Positions 49,845-61,910 of a stretch of 64,000 nt of DNA are shown here, piece by piece. The DNA comes from Siphonodentalium dalli. Taxonomy: Eukaryota; Mollusca; Scaphopoda; Gadilida; Siphonodentaliidae. Both the position numbers and the translations under genes were made by a program. Below the pieces are notes generated by a model. That model had not been told where the DNA came from, searched no databases, and saw only the letters and a list, made by a program, of their open reading frames with translations. Position 1 is the stretch's first letter, and each line of letters begins with the position of its first letter. The stretch is taken from positions 59,296,025 to 59,360,024 of the forward strand of contig CP136068.1 of assembly GCA_032622095.1 (NCBI GenBank). Direction: 5' to 3'.

Positions 49845-51558
49845 TCAATTGAACTACCGGTTATTACTGCACGATGAAGGTCGCCAATATTAATTACCAG
49901 TTTTCAATCATGCAGTAAAAGTAGCTAGCTTAATATAAAACTCCCTAAATGCAGTATTTATCAGAAAAGTTCAAACTATAGACCCATGACAATTGACATA
50001 CCCACATTTTAGTATGAACAAGCCTGGTGCGCTACATTATTATTATTGTTATATTACCTGACTTGATATACACTAAATATGGTGAGTGATTTCCATGAAA
50101 CTACCAGTTATCACTGCATGATGAAGGCCGCCAAAATTAATTGCCAGTTATCATGAATACAGTGAAAGTCACTAGTTTCATAGAAACTCCCCAAATTCAA
50201 TATATACCAAAACAGTTCAAACCACACCAGGTTTGACATACCCCGTATTTAGTATGAACAATCCTGGCGTTGTATGGACTGTACATGATATATACTGAAT
50301 ATGGTGAGAATTTTCCATGAAACTACCAGTTGTCACTGTATGATGAATGTCGCCAAAATTAATTGCCAGTTATCATCAATACAGTGAAAGTCACTAGTTT
50401 CATAGAAACTCCCCAAATTCAATATATACCAAAACAGTTCAAACAACACCAGGTTTGACATACCCCGTATTTAGTATGAACAATCCTGGCGTTGTATGGA
50501 CTGTACATGATATATACTGAATATGATGAGAATTTTCCATGAAACTACCAGTTGTCACTGCATGATGAATGTCGCCAAAATTAATTGCCAGTTATCATCA
50601 ATACAGTGAAAGTCACTAGTTTCATAGAAACTCCCCAAATTCAATATATACCAAAACAGTTCAAACCACACCAGGTTTGACATACCCCGTATTTAGTATG
50701 AACAATCCTGGCGTTGTATGGACTGTACATGATATATACTGAATATGGTGAGAATTTTCCATGAAACTACCAGTTGTCACTGCATGATGAATGTCGCCAA
50801 AATTAATTGCCAGTTATCATCAATACAGTGAAAGTCACTAGTTTCATAGAAACTCCCCAAATTCAATATATACCAAAACAGTTCAAACCACACCAGGTTT
50901 GACATACCCCGTATTTAGTATGAACAATCCTGGCGTTGTATGGACTGTACATGATATATACTGAATATGGTGAGAATTTTCCATGAAACTACCAGTTGTC
51001 ACTGCATGATGAATGTCGCCAAAATTAATTGCCAGTTATCATCAATACAGTGAAAGTCACTAGTTTCATAGAAACTCCCCAAATTCAATATATACCAAAA
51101 CAGTTCAAACCACACCAGGTTTGACATACCCCGTATTTAGTATGAACAATCCTGGCTTGTATGGACTGTACATGATATATACTGAATATGGTGAGAATTT
51201 TCCATGAAACTACCAGTTATCACTGCATGATGAATGTCGCCAAAATTAATTGCCAGTTATCATCAATACAGTGAAAGTCACTAGTTCAATAGCCACTCCC
51301 CAAATTCAATATATACCAAAACAGTTCAAACCACACCAGGTTTGACATACCCCGTATTTAGTATGAACAATCCTGGCGTTGTATGGACTGTACATGATAT
51401 ATACTGAATATGGTGAGAATTTTCCATGAAACTACCAGTTATCACTGCATGATGAATGTCGCCAAAATTAATTGCCAGTTATCATCAATACAGTGAAAGT
51501 CATAGAAACTCCCCAAATTCAATATATACCAAAACAGTTCAAACCACACCAGGTTTGA
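49845..51558 (+). repeat. 222-bp satellite, seven to eight units
   Basis: The marker AGGTTTGACATACCCCGTAT recurs at 50229, 50451, 50673, 50895, 51117 and 51338, giving steps of 222, 222, 222, 222 and 221, then 213 to the last, truncated copy at 51551. Inner units are nearly identical. The first unit (about 49845-50060) is clearly diverged. No frame is conserved. Confidence 0.92.
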
Positions 51559-51796
51559 CATACTTTTGTGAATGACAGCAGTCTGTTATGATGCAAAAAC
51601 AAGAATCAGTACTGTCCCAGTGGTTCAATATATACACTCTGACTCAGTTTAGCTCGGATAAGCCCATGCTGACTGAAGATCTTACCAAGAGAAAATATAT
51701 GAATATGAGACAATACTGTCCCTGACCTGATCATTAAAATTCTATTAGTTCCCCAAGAGCTTGCCAAGGTGGTAAGTGTAGAGTAGTGAGTATTAA

Positions 51797-52234
51797 AGGT
51801 ACTCAATCCGATTAAGCATCCCTAAATTACTATTTCTTTGGCTTCAGGGGTAAAAAATATTTGATTCAAGTCGAGGAACCCATCCATCAAGCTCAGAGTT
51901 ATTAGATATTGATTTCTGAAGTTTGTAATTCTCTCGAGATGTGTACTAATAATTGCCCATAAGTTTGTAATTTTCTCGAGATGCGTACTAATAATTTCCC
52001 CAGAAACACTTATTTAAACAGACGAAGATGGATAACTCTAAAATCAAGTGTATTAATAACGCAATTTTGACGGCATGTTTCTGGGCCAGAAACAATAGAA
52101 ATAACAAAACTTCAAAAATTTATATCTGATCCCTCTGAGCGTTGGTAGGTAGGTTATTCGAACCGAATAAATTATTTTTATCCCCGAAGCCAAAGAAATA
52201 GTCATTTATGAGGGCCTGATCGGATTGAGTACCT
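51797..52234. mobile_element. 438-bp MITE with TTAA duplication
   Basis: 16-bp perfect inverted ends (AGGTACTCAATCCGAT) with long imperfect inverted arms (TATTTCTTTGGCTTC, CTCAGAG, GATATT). TTAA lies at 51793-51796 and 52235-52238. A TTAA target fits piggyBac or Kolobok type transposases. Confidence 0.8.
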
Positions 52235-52238
52235 TTAA

Positions 52239-53573
52239 TCAACCCTGGTCTGTGATCCTGCTAATATTATTGATTGGGTGCAGACATTCAATTTACTAGT
52301 GTTTAAATATAATTGTTTTCTGACGAAATAAAAAATATCCACATTTTCAGTTTGTACTACCAGCATTATATGTGTTTCGCTGCATTGGCCGCGACCGAGC
52401 AACAATATAGCAGGATCACTACATCCAGGCTCGTGTACTACAATGTCAGGACCGTAATAGTTTATCATTTTCTGTCGAAAAAAACGTGTCAAATGACGTG
52501 TGATTAAACAGGTGACTGGACATATCATTAAAATAGTCACAAAAAAGACAGCCTCTTCGCCATTTTAAATAAACAGCTGTTATCGAACGTTTTCAATAAA
52601 CTATATAATATGTTTCACTTTTCACACAGAGAATGGCTTTTCAATGATTTTTTTCATATTAAGTTCATGAAAAATGAAAATGCAATCCACTATAAAAATG
52701 ACAAACATATTAATGGCCTGACAAAGTCTCCCATATCTTCTGACCGTGAAACTGCATCCAATTCCAGCCCAAGATTACTCTCGACTCCAATCGATTCCCA
52801 TAATGATAACTGTCAACTGAATATATATAATCCTATAATTGGGTCATCTATAATACAATTGACTGTGGTCGTATGCGAAGCGATTCGAACCAGAATACAA
52901 AGTGTCAACCAGTGAATACAATGCACGGATCATGTCACAAATATATACGCTCGCTAAGCCCTCATAGACCATATTCCACAAGTCCAATGCGCGCATGTAA
53001 TTTTAATTGTCAGTCTCTTTGAAAAGCCGACGGAAACCCTAACAGATCTGTTTCGATTTCCGTCGGCTTTTCAAAGTGACTTGGTAACTATTTGAAGATC
53101 TGACGCGGAACTTTATAACATTGAAAACATAGCGCAGAAGGTGTCGTATCTGATATCAGTACGATTTATGGTTATCTTGCTGGCAAGTCGGTAGAATAGT
53201 TTTCAGACACGAATATTTTAATATGACCAGCTCGATACAAGATGGATAACTCTATCTATTTTCATATAATATAATTTCGTAACTTAAATGTAACCTGCGG
53301 ATGGTATATTTCTGATCAATATCGGTTCCTTAATAATTTATTTCACAGCTAGTAGGTGAAGATTGCAGCTCAAACGTGCATGATTTAGTTGATTTTGTGA
53401 GCCGCGAGCTGTGATACCTGGAGTAACTAAGAATATTGCAATTATTTTCAATGTTACTTTATCAGAAAAATATCCCAGCGTTGAACGGCGTGAGGTGGAA
53501 TATATATCTATATGAGTGAAGCCAGAGTACAGATTCTAAGCATGATATATAGATGGAAAACCCGAACTTGTGT
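52239..53573. other. No gene recognised; strong hairpin at 53017-53076
   Basis: The only clear structure is a 20-bp perfect stem (CTTTGAAAAGCCGACGGAAA with its complement) around a 20-nt loop. Confidence 0.4.
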
Positions 53574-53671
53574 TTATAATTCCAAGTCACGGTGGTAGTC
53601 ATAGAAGCAGCGTTTCTTCGATTTGCTACAAAGATTAACACCACACAATTCACACCCATATGTTGATTGGA
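53574..53671 (-). pseudogene. Out-of-frame remainder of the piggyBac cysteine-rich domain
   Basis: Minus-strand sequence directly after the transposase stop reads, in another frame, Y-G-C-E-L-C-G-V-N-L-C then SKSKKRCFYDYHRDLEL and a stop at 53574-53576. The C-x2-C, L-C and CF-x2-YH spacing is the hallmark of the piggyBac C-terminal zinc-binding domain. This shows that the frame break upstream is recent, or a sequencing error in a homopolymer. Confidence 0.82.
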
Positions 53672-55531
53672 CTACTCCACCCCGCCCTTGGTTTTAATTT
53701 TATTGTGTTTGCATTGTACACATGGCCGTTTCCTGGACTGGAACTGAACCTCGCGGTGCCCATGCAAATTGGCGTGTGGTACCTTCACTCTGAGGACTTC
53801 CCTGTTATTTAACAATTTTCTTTTCCGGCAGGTAAAACCTTGTGTAAGGCCGGTGCATACATCCAACCTAAAGTCCTCGGAAGAGTATTTCTTCTTCCGT
53901 TTATCAACCAAAGCCTCCCGAAAAAGCACAAAGCTGTTTATGAGGCACAACTCGATCACATACCAGGCAATATACTTCCAGTATTTGTGTCCTTTCCGAC
54001 CTACCGAATAGTATGACCTGAATTGGTCGGAAAGGTCTATTCCGCCCATGCACTTGTTATATTTTTTCACGGTCTCGGGACAGGGGATCTCTACCCTACA
54101 CCTACCAGACCTCCTCTCTGCAACCGATTGTTTGTTGCCCCCGTGGTTTGATATCATGAGAACTTCACGCTTATCTTTCCAGAGGGTTACCAATATGTCG
54201 CCCTTCTGGTAGAAAACGCTGTCCCCTCTGGCCATATTTTTCCCAACTTTTTTGGGGTCTTTCACTTCCTTTGGCAAGCCCTTGCGAGATGCCCTAACAG
54301 TACCAGATCCATACAAACCCATGCGTGTGAGCTCGTGCATAAGTGTGACACTACTGAAATAATTATCAAAGTAAAGATGATAGTGCTTGTTTCTCAAAGG
54401 CTTGGCAAACTCCAAGACAACACTTTCACTCAGATTATATTCTGAATGAGAGGTTGACTTTCCTTCATATATGCTAGTTTGCAAGCAAAAACCTTTGGTG
54501 TCGGCTATCATCCATGCTTTTATGCCCCACTTTGTTGGTTTTTTGGGCATATATTGCTTTAGGGTAGTCCTACCCTTAAAGCCGATCATAGCTTCGTCGA
54601 TGCTGAGCTCACGCGTGGGCATGTATACATCTTTATTTTGGGCATTTTTATTGAACATATCAATAATGGTGTGTACCTTGTACATTCTGCTGCCATCATC
54701 GGTGGAATTATCTTCCAGATGAAAATATTGTGTTAATTTTCGAAACCTATTGATGGGCATGATTTTTGAAATACCCAATACATGAAGACGGTCATCATTT
54801 GACCAGTAGTCCTCAAGACGAGGTAATGGGTGTATTCCCATTATGATGCTCATGGACATATATGCCCTTATTTCCATTTCAGATGTTACAAACCAATATT
54901 TGTCTGACATTCCAATGGCAATCTGAGATTGTGCGGCAAACAAATTTGTTTGATCAGCAATTATGCTAAAATAGTCTTCGTCGAAAAACTTCAGAAAAAA
55001 GTCAACGGGCGTCATTTCTTTGATGGTATCTTCAGACAATTGGGGCCCTTGCTTTTCTTTGAAATCCTTAGAAGGAACCTCTTTTATGCAATTTTTGCGC
55101 CATTTCGTCAGCCTTATCAATGGCTGCTCATCCTCCGAATCAAACCCGTCAGAAAGACATTCTGCTTCAGAATCTGACTCACTACAACCTGCATCAGAAC
55201 TATAACCATCACTTTCTGAGCTGTCGAACTCAAAGCCCGACCCGTCATCGCTCATGGTATTAAAACCGGACAACTGACTTGTCCTGACCTGACTACAATC
55301 GACAACACTGGCAGGTGATATTGACATATCTTTATCTCCATCTGTGCTCAAAAAATAACTAGGGACTGTTTTTGTGGGGGTCACCCCACTGACAAACCAG
55401 TCGAACTCGTCCGCGGAAGACTCGTCCGAAGTAAAAATAACATCTGAATATTGAAACGACGGGTTGTCCCCTCCGGGGGAAATATCACTCCTTTCCCCAC
55501 CAGTCGCCATATTCAAAATGAAGACAAACAA
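53672..55531 (-). pseudogene. piggyBac-type transposase, C-terminal zinc domain frameshifted
   Basis: Open frame of 619 codons. The better start is probably Met8 (55510), because MATGGERSD begins a normal soluble N-terminus. The order is: an acidic Ser/Asp/Glu-rich N-terminus (about residues 15-135), a DDE_Tnp_1_7-type piggyBac domain (about 170-545), and a basic tail. Catalytic aspartates expected for piggyBac are present: D312 in ELSIDEAM, D389 in YFDNYFSS and D499 in MGGIDLSDQ. The C-terminal cysteine-rich domain starts (C604-V-Q-C607) but the frame stops at 53672-53674. A second frame just beyond, down to about 53574, carries the rest of the cysteine pattern (G-C-E-L-C, then LCSKSKKRCFYDYH). 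A one-base loss in the G run near 53680-53687 explains this. It should cut and paste at TTAA; without the zinc domain it is probably inactive. Typical piggyBac transposases are about 560-650 aa. Confidence 0.93.
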
Positions 55532-55541
55532 TTTGAATTAT

Positions 55542-56362
55542 GGGAAGTCATTTGAACATTTAATTTTATTGGTCATTACAATTTCATTCATGAACCACAA
55601 CCATTCATTCATAAAACGTCTTTATTTGCAAATCGGCAAAAAAACGCGCTGTGAATTGGGCGGTAAATTGGGCTGACTGTACGTCGCGTTGGGGACATAT
55701 CGTATTTACTTGTGCTGACGTCAGAGTCACTCGGAGATAAACTCTCAACGAAAATAGTTATTTGTTTTTCTCATCAAAACTCTGTTTAATGATCAAAACA
55801 TTTTATACACTATATAAAAATATAATATTGTCAATATGATCTTGTGAAGAATTAGGAAAAAATAACAAAAAATTGGAAACAGTTTTATTTTAGAATACAC
55901 AGGAGAATGAACACACACGGCGTCCTTAGTAACATAAGCATGTCGTCTTGCTTCTCATCGTAGCTTCGTTAGTCAAGTAATGGTAGGGATTGTTTTTAAT
56001 TTGGATGCATATCATATATATGACAGCTTAATAACATAAACAAGTCAAGTAAATATTTTATTGCAAATAAAAATAAAGTTGGAAAATAATAAAGGTCAGT
56101 TAGACGACCGTACACAGTTGCCCGAGTACGTTGATTTCTCTAGTCGACTTGAAAAATAGCACCGCCGCGTTCCACTTTTCGTTTTATTGCGATTTTATTG
56201 ACAACTGTCGAATAAATTGTACAAAATCTGGCACAAAACCCCACAAAAACGTAACAATTAATAATGTAACATATATTTTATTATTTACATTGAAATTGAA
56301 AGCAATTTGTTGTGTAATAAAGCAATATTTTTGTTGTAAACTATGCCTGAAAAAAACGCAAA
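55542..56362. other. piggyBac 5' leader, no further gene
   Basis: AT-rich sequence between the transposase start and the element end. It probably contains the transposase promoter. No ORF is convincing and no further repeat was recognised. Confidence 0.4.
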
Positions 56363-56461
56363 ACTCCGGGCTCTCTGGACGCTACGCGGCAGGGCGCTCT
56401 AGGGCTTTATGGACGCTACACGGCAGGGCGCTCTGGGGTGTTCTGAACGCTAAAGGGTTAA
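56363..56461 (-). mobile_element. piggyBac element terminus with subterminal repeats and TTAA
   Basis: The element end reads, inward on the minus strand, CCCTTTAGCGTTCAGAACAC and is bordered by TTAA at 56458-56461. CCC-TTT next to TTAA is the standard piggyBac terminus. Inside it, two to three imperfect copies of a GC-rich unit (GGACGCTACGCGGCAGGGCG) form subterminal repeats. It lies about 950 bp upstream of the transposase start, a plausible 5' leader. No matching TTAA/CCCTTT end was found between 51560 and 53574. Confidence 0.7.
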
Positions 56462-56524
56462 AAGGCCATGACAGCAAAAACAAAACATGGCCTACTTTAA
56501 AAAAAAAATTATGAAGATTATTAA

Positions 56525-56890
56525 AAAAAATGATGCTAATGTCATTTTTTGACAGACATTTTGACAGACATTTGCTGACATTAGCAACATTATAAAGTTT
56601 GATATCTCAGATGCAAAATGGACTTTCAGCTATTATTTTGGCATCTGATGCCTATTGAAATACATATTATTACTAAAAAGGAACACTTGATCATAGCTGC
56701 AATATTAAAGCATGTTGAGACAATTTTCCATGTGTCAAATGTCATCAATTTGACAGACACGGCCATTGCTAATGTCATTGTTTGACAGACGTCACTGTTG
56801 CTAATGTCATTTATTGACGGACATTACTGTTGCTAATGTCATTTTTGACGGACATCACTTTTACTAATATCATCTTTGACAGACCCACTT
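56525..56890 (+). repeat. Short tandem repeat of about 31 bp
   Basis: Units with GCTAATGTCATTTNTTGACGG then ACATNACTGTT, best preserved at 56763-56885 (about four copies), with scattered TTTGACAGACATT before. Confidence 0.6.
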
Positions 56891-57040
56891 TATTAATTTC
56901 TCTTCTAATGGAGTGTATATGACCATTTGATAGTAACATGATTTTTCTCATGAATGTGTGCGAGAAATTTGTATTTTCAGCCAAGCTGTGAGAAAATATG
57001 TTATTTCTCTTGATAAGTCCTGCCGATGTGTTTGCATATG

Positions 57041-57180
57041 ATGAAAGTGTCAATGCCACTGTAGCTCAACTTACATAATCTCATGTAATTAATTTGGATG
57101 AGAGAAGTATAGAATGCCAAAAAGTTTAGTGATGCAAAGATGGCTGCTGATGGCCATGTTTTTTATAAAAAAAAACTACT
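57041..57180 (+). mobile_element. Family A left end and fragment of a core
   Basis: ATGAAAGTGTCAATGCCACT then GTAGCTCAACTTACA, followed shortly by a GATGCAAAGATGGCTGCTGA core fragment. It lies just downstream of the last exon of the DDE-like gene. Confidence 0.6.
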
Positions 57181-57259
57181 TTACCCCCCCTACCCCCGCA
57201 GCTTTTAAATGTCATCAGTTGAGCACACAGGGTGACGATGTTACTCAGCGGCGAAGAGG

Positions 57260-57590
57260 TTAAGATGCAAAATATTTCCAACAATATTTGGAATATAGAG
57301 CATCGATTTCTGCAAAAGATGAAAGTGATTCATCCAGCACCCATCGGCGCATGGATGAATCCTTTGGCATGACTTGTAAGTTTTTTTTTAGTATATATAT
57401 GCTACTAATGCATTTTTTATCACATTTGGGTGGCCATTTGAAGACCTTCCCTGTGCACCTATGCATAAAGTCAATTTTGGCTTCCTTTGCTGAGTTGAGA
57501 CAGTCAACTCTCCCTAAGTACCAGGCATCTTCATATGCAACAGCAAGGCAGCTGCCGACATCACTATCTTGGTACATGGTCATCCGAGGG
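57260..57590 (-). CDS. DDE-like gene, last exon
   Basis: A 331-nt minus-strand exon with acceptor gttattttcttgtag, ending at a TAA (57260-57262). It is phase-compatible with both 58792-58923 and 59498-61147. It encodes DSDVGSCLAVAYEDAWYLGR, then an MHRCTGKVFKWP motif, and ends SKYCWKYFAS. A small beta-barrel-like domain of the form VG-x-AV-x-Y-x-x-x-WY-x-G followed by MH-x-x-G-x-x-F-x-WP is, as I recall, the usual C-terminus of this family. Together with the upstream exons it shows that the gene was spliced when functional. Confidence 0.62.
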
Positions 57591-58317
57591 CTACAAGAAA
57601 ATAACAACCCGATACTATCAGCTGATACTATAAGATTCAAATTATAATGTAAAGGAGATTGTGATGATGAACTGAATTAATTTAACGTGAAATTCTGTTT
57701 ACGTTCATTCAGATTGCGCCAATGCGATGCATGCAATTCAATACTAACTATACCAAGCTCTGTGACACGACAATTGCTTTCAATGCACTACCCCTACATG
57801 TATTTTTATTGCAGAGGACATATACCTTATATGGAGAATCTTACGTCACTTGGTCTGTTTATGTTGGAAGTATGTGGTTTGTTTTTATCAATTAGATGTT
57901 GTGTATTAATAAAAGTTGGGCACATCGTGCATATAGAGTGGATAATTGCAAGGATTGGTTAAAAATTCGTAACCATCGCCAGATGACATTGCAGAAATCG
58001 CGTTGCGGGACCAGCTGATTGTTGTTGTATCAGTCGTGTCGGCACAAACTGAATGGCCATTAGTCATATAATTTAAGGCCTATATCAGTACCATCGGGAA
58101 GAATTTTAGCCCATAGAATTTACAACATGCATGATGTAGACATTTAACATCATAAAGAAAAATTAATGTGTAGAGGATTTCACATCATGTAAATATTCCT
58201 ACCTGTACAATACTAGTATGAATCTGACAGCAAGTAAAATATCAGACAACAAAACCCACCCTACACCACTGTTAAATGGTAACATTTTATGTTCATGCCA
58301 GTTTACTTTATATTTAC

Positions 58318-58406
58318 CCGTCATCATTCTGTACATCTACAACTGTTCAGGCTCAGCAGTACTCTGTCTTAATGGTTCATGGCAGATACCTCTTATGGTA
58401 TTGATG
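58318..58406 (-). pseudogene. Decayed duplicate of the 58792-58923 exon
   Basis: The same acceptor (tgctttcag followed by CATCAATAC) and donor (GG|GTAAAT) contexts as 58792-58923, but only 89 nt long with internal deletions. The corresponding frame runs into TAG after CAGTTG. It comes from a local tandem duplication of about 0.5 kb (roughly 58240-58440 versus 58690-58950). It is probably skipped in any transcript. Confidence 0.55.
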
Positions 58407-58791
58407 CTGAAAGCAAATCAGTATCAATAGAAAACACTTATTTATAGATGCAGTGTGTATGAACACTGAAAGTTGTAGTATTACACATGATATACCTTGT
58501 TGTAAAATATGCATCAACCCATCAACATGTGAACTATCAGAGACGACAACCTAACACGAAGGTTCTGAACAGTAATATTTCTTGTTTGGTTCGAACATAT
58601 TATTTATTGAAATTGTGATATTTTCAGCCCTGTTTGAAAAGCTTTAGGGATTCAAATATATTTTGTATGTGGCTTCTTTATCAGCCTGACATCAGAGACA
58701 ACAAACCACCATACATGTACAACAAGGTTGTAGATGGTACATATATTGTAACATTAAAATTTCATGTTCATGTCATATACTTTATATTTAC

Positions 58792-58923
58792 CTGTCATCA
58801 TTCTGTGCATCTGCAACCAGTGTTAATAGTTCTGGGTCTGCAACCAGTGGTGTTGGGTCTCTAACTGGTTCAAGCAACTGATCAGCTGTACTTTGTGTTG
58901 GTCCAGAGGTATCAGTATTGATG
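58792..58923 (-). CDS. Phase-symmetric exon of the DDE-like gene
   Basis: A 132-nt open exon on the minus strand with acceptor aatttgctttcag and donor GACAG|GTAAAT. It encodes INTDTSGPTQSTADQLLEPV, then a DPTPLVADPELLTLVADAQNDD stretch. It begins and ends in the same phase, so it can be joined to or skipped between the main exon (ends at 59498) and the last exon (starts at 57590) without changing frame. I do not recognise the sequence. It looks like an acidic linker. Confidence 0.62.
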
Positions 58924-59497
58924 CTGAAAGCAAATTAGTAAAATAGAAAATATCTGTACATATATGTACATGTATATGCATGTAGTGTGTATATAATTAT
59001 TACTAAAAGTTGGATTATTACAAATGTTAAATTCCCATAAATAAGAACTAGATACTGGTACATGTAGCCTTGTTGTACAAACCTTTATATGTATGGTGCA
59101 AGGTAAATTCAGTCAAAGGTACATAAACATGTTTGCATTGCAGTTTGTGAATATATATTTCCAAGATGAATATTTAATTTTTCAACTGACAGATAAAATA
59201 TCACAATTTCAATAAATATTCATAATTAATTTAATAATTTTATTAAAATGGATTACTATGGGCTCAATATGTATGTGTTATATCTTCATATATCTTGAGA
59301 AAATTCTGAAGGGCATGAATTTATAAAGGTGATAAATTTATTAAAACAATAATTTAAAAAAAACCTGAAAGAAATAGAATAAACATAAAATGTCAAATAC
59401 GAATACATCAATGAACCAGAATACAAATTGAAGAACACTGTAAAATAGAAAAAAATGTAAAATATCCTGAACGAACAAGAACATGGTTCGAGTTTAC

Positions 59498-61147
59498 CTA
59501 GACAAGTCCAGTGTGCTGTATATTGCTTCGACTTCAGATTTATCTAAGACATCAGACAGATTAAAGCTCAATTCATCATTAATGAAGAGCTCATTGTGTG
59601 GTTTTAGAGATTTCCCCCGTAGTTGATCCACATACTTGGTATTAGTACATTTTGGTTTGGAACCATCCCAACAGGAGGCACAGAAACATGAAAAGTTTCT
59701 AACTTTAAGCTGATAATGGCTCCCTGGTGAATTTATTATTTGGTGAAATTTACGTGTGCCAGCCAAAGTTTGAACTTTCTTGTTACATCACCTCGTCCAA
59801 CATAAATAAAATTCCGTTTGACGTGAGTTTCGTTTAGGGAGTATGTGGCCTGGCAAAATTTTAAGAGATCTTCAGCATTATTAATTACCACCTGGTTTCC
59901 AACAATTGCCAGGTCCAACATTTTGTTGCGATGCCCAATTTCGGCATCACAGCACCCTTTCCCATGCTCCGATCCAAAGAAGTTCCTGTTGATATTCTTC
60001 TTTGACAGTGATAAGTCCGAAAATGGACCTCGGGACTTGAATTGAGACCCACAACCATCACTGAAAATGACCCATTTACATCCTTGAACTGATTTTCCCA
60101 AGATCGATTCAATTTCTGGTGTGACCTGTTTCATGTAGTGGTCTACGCTGTGGTAATCATGTGAATTATCGTCTGTAAGGACAATTGTACTCAGTTTTAC
60201 TTGACCATGTTCGGTATTGAAATAAGAAACAACTGGTATCATCGTAACCTGCAGATTTTGAAAAAATGCTGCCTTGATCTCATTTTGATATTTAATTTAA
60301 CGATTTTTGGCGAAATCAACCACTTGCAGAATGACGTTCTTCGGCAGATTCTCTTTGAAATCTGCAAACTGGCGCCCTTGCCACTTGGCGGTGAACATGT
60401 GAGTGGGAAAATTGTAGCTAACAGTTGGGTGGTCAATATCAATAATGAATTCTGTCATCAGTTCTTTCTTACTACCAGATTTCACTTTCAACACTCTCCT
60501 CTTCTTCCCATCAGCACAATCAGCTCTCTCCCATCTCGTCCATGTCATCCTTGTATCATTTGGTATTTCCTTGTAGAAACTCTCTAAATTCTGCTTATGC
60601 TTGTCCTGTCCGCATTTCTTGCAAGTCCCTTTGATACATTCTGGCTTATGGTACCTCTCGTTATCAGATTTTGGACAAAGAATTATTTCAAGAATGTCAT
60701 TTTCGATAAGTTTTTTGAGCTTTAGATTTTTAGTGTGTCGGCTCAATGTTAATAATTTGAACCGTATATTTATGCAATATGCACACACACAGTATTCTCG
60801 ATGTTTGATTGAAAGTTTTCTGACCTCACGAGGCCTCAGCAAGGCAAATTTGGAATAACTTAATTGGATGCCTTTTTCCCTCACAAATTTCTTATGTGCT
60901 GCCTTGATACTGATCTGCATCAGAAAACCAGGTCCTTTCTTTGTGGCATAACGCCTTTGTGGAGTTACCCGTGACACATCTTCTTCCTTATAGAAGTTTA
61001 TCACCTCATCATGAAATTTCTTCTTCTTTTTGGATTTATGTAAGGCTGGCTTCTTCCTCTGAATTGTGCAGCTTTTTTCACAATGGATTTGTAAGCAATT
61101 AGAGCAGGACTTTCAGTCTTTTTTGAATCCTTTGATGATACAGGCAA
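59498..61147 (-). pseudogene. DDE/RNase H-like main exon with one stop and two frameshifts
   Basis: A 1650-nt minus-strand exon with a strong acceptor (ctcctttcttcatttag) and donor TCTAG|GTAAAC. Contents in order: a K/R-rich start (SIVKKAAQFRGRSQPYINP), a zinc-ribbon-like region (CVCAYC; then CPKS, PECIKGTCKKCG), then three acidic motifs in RNase H/DDE order: LQVVDFAKN, WVIFSDGCGSQFKSRGPFSD and FFGSEHGKGCCDAEIG. A last Cys cluster, SCFCASCWDG, follows. I recall many predicted proteins with these motifs in cnidarians, molluscs and fish. They look transposase-derived but I do not know a family name. Lesions: a frameshift in the purine run near 61014-61040, a TAA at 60297-60299 with the same frame continuing on both sides, and a frameshift near 59763-59775. 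Confidence 0.72.
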
Positions 61148-61320
61148 CTAAATGAAGAAAGGAGCATAAAGGGTAGTGAGTGGATGAATGAGGAAATAGT
61201 AGAGACATTTAGAATAGCTTGAAAAAGATACTAGGCCTTCAACAATGAAGGCACTTTATATGTACATATATAGCTTTTCTTCACAATTTAGATGATGTAC
61301 GTAGGTAGCTGGATATAAAT

Positions 61321-61324
<4 letters not shown>

Positions 61325-61351
<27 letters not shown>
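61325..61351. repeat. GA dinucleotide microsatellite
   Basis: Thirteen GA repeats in the intron between the first two exons of the DDE-like gene. Confidence 0.9.
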
Positions 61352-61356
<5 letters not shown>

Positions 61357-61910
61357 AATGAGTGTATGAAAGGAGAATATTAAACAAAGTTTGACCACAC
61401 AATATACTAGTATTAGCATCATGAACCCAACCGATCATTTCCCCAATGTAATTCATTTGCAATTTTGTTGATCTTATTACTAGTATCCGGACATTCCCAT
61501 TCAAATTCTGAATGAAAATCACATGTTTTGTAATTATATTTTCCTAACACCCCTGAACACCCCTCCAAAAATAAATATCAGAGAATTCCAATGTACATGT
61601 TAAATCTGAATTGGAGAGTTAATTCAGTCAAGAAATGGCTACTAGTAAGGAGTTTGAGTGTGCTAAGAGTTATATCACAGTTCATCGAATTGAACATTCA
61701 GGTCAGAAAAAAAAACTCTGCTCAGAGAGTTGAGAGGTTATTAGCATAAAACGCCTACACGTTCAATGTAAATTGCAAAACAGATATAAAGTATGGTCGC
61801 TGTTGAATCTGTATCGGAAATGAAACAGAAGTTACTATTTGATGGTCCGTTCAGCTCTAATTATGGAACATAAAATGTGTATACTTGTAAAATGAAATAT
61901 ATATGATTAC

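Noticed and set aside
57288-57647. 119-codon plus-strand frame
   Set aside because: Shadow of the minus-strand last exon of the DDE-like gene, which has splice signals and family motifs.
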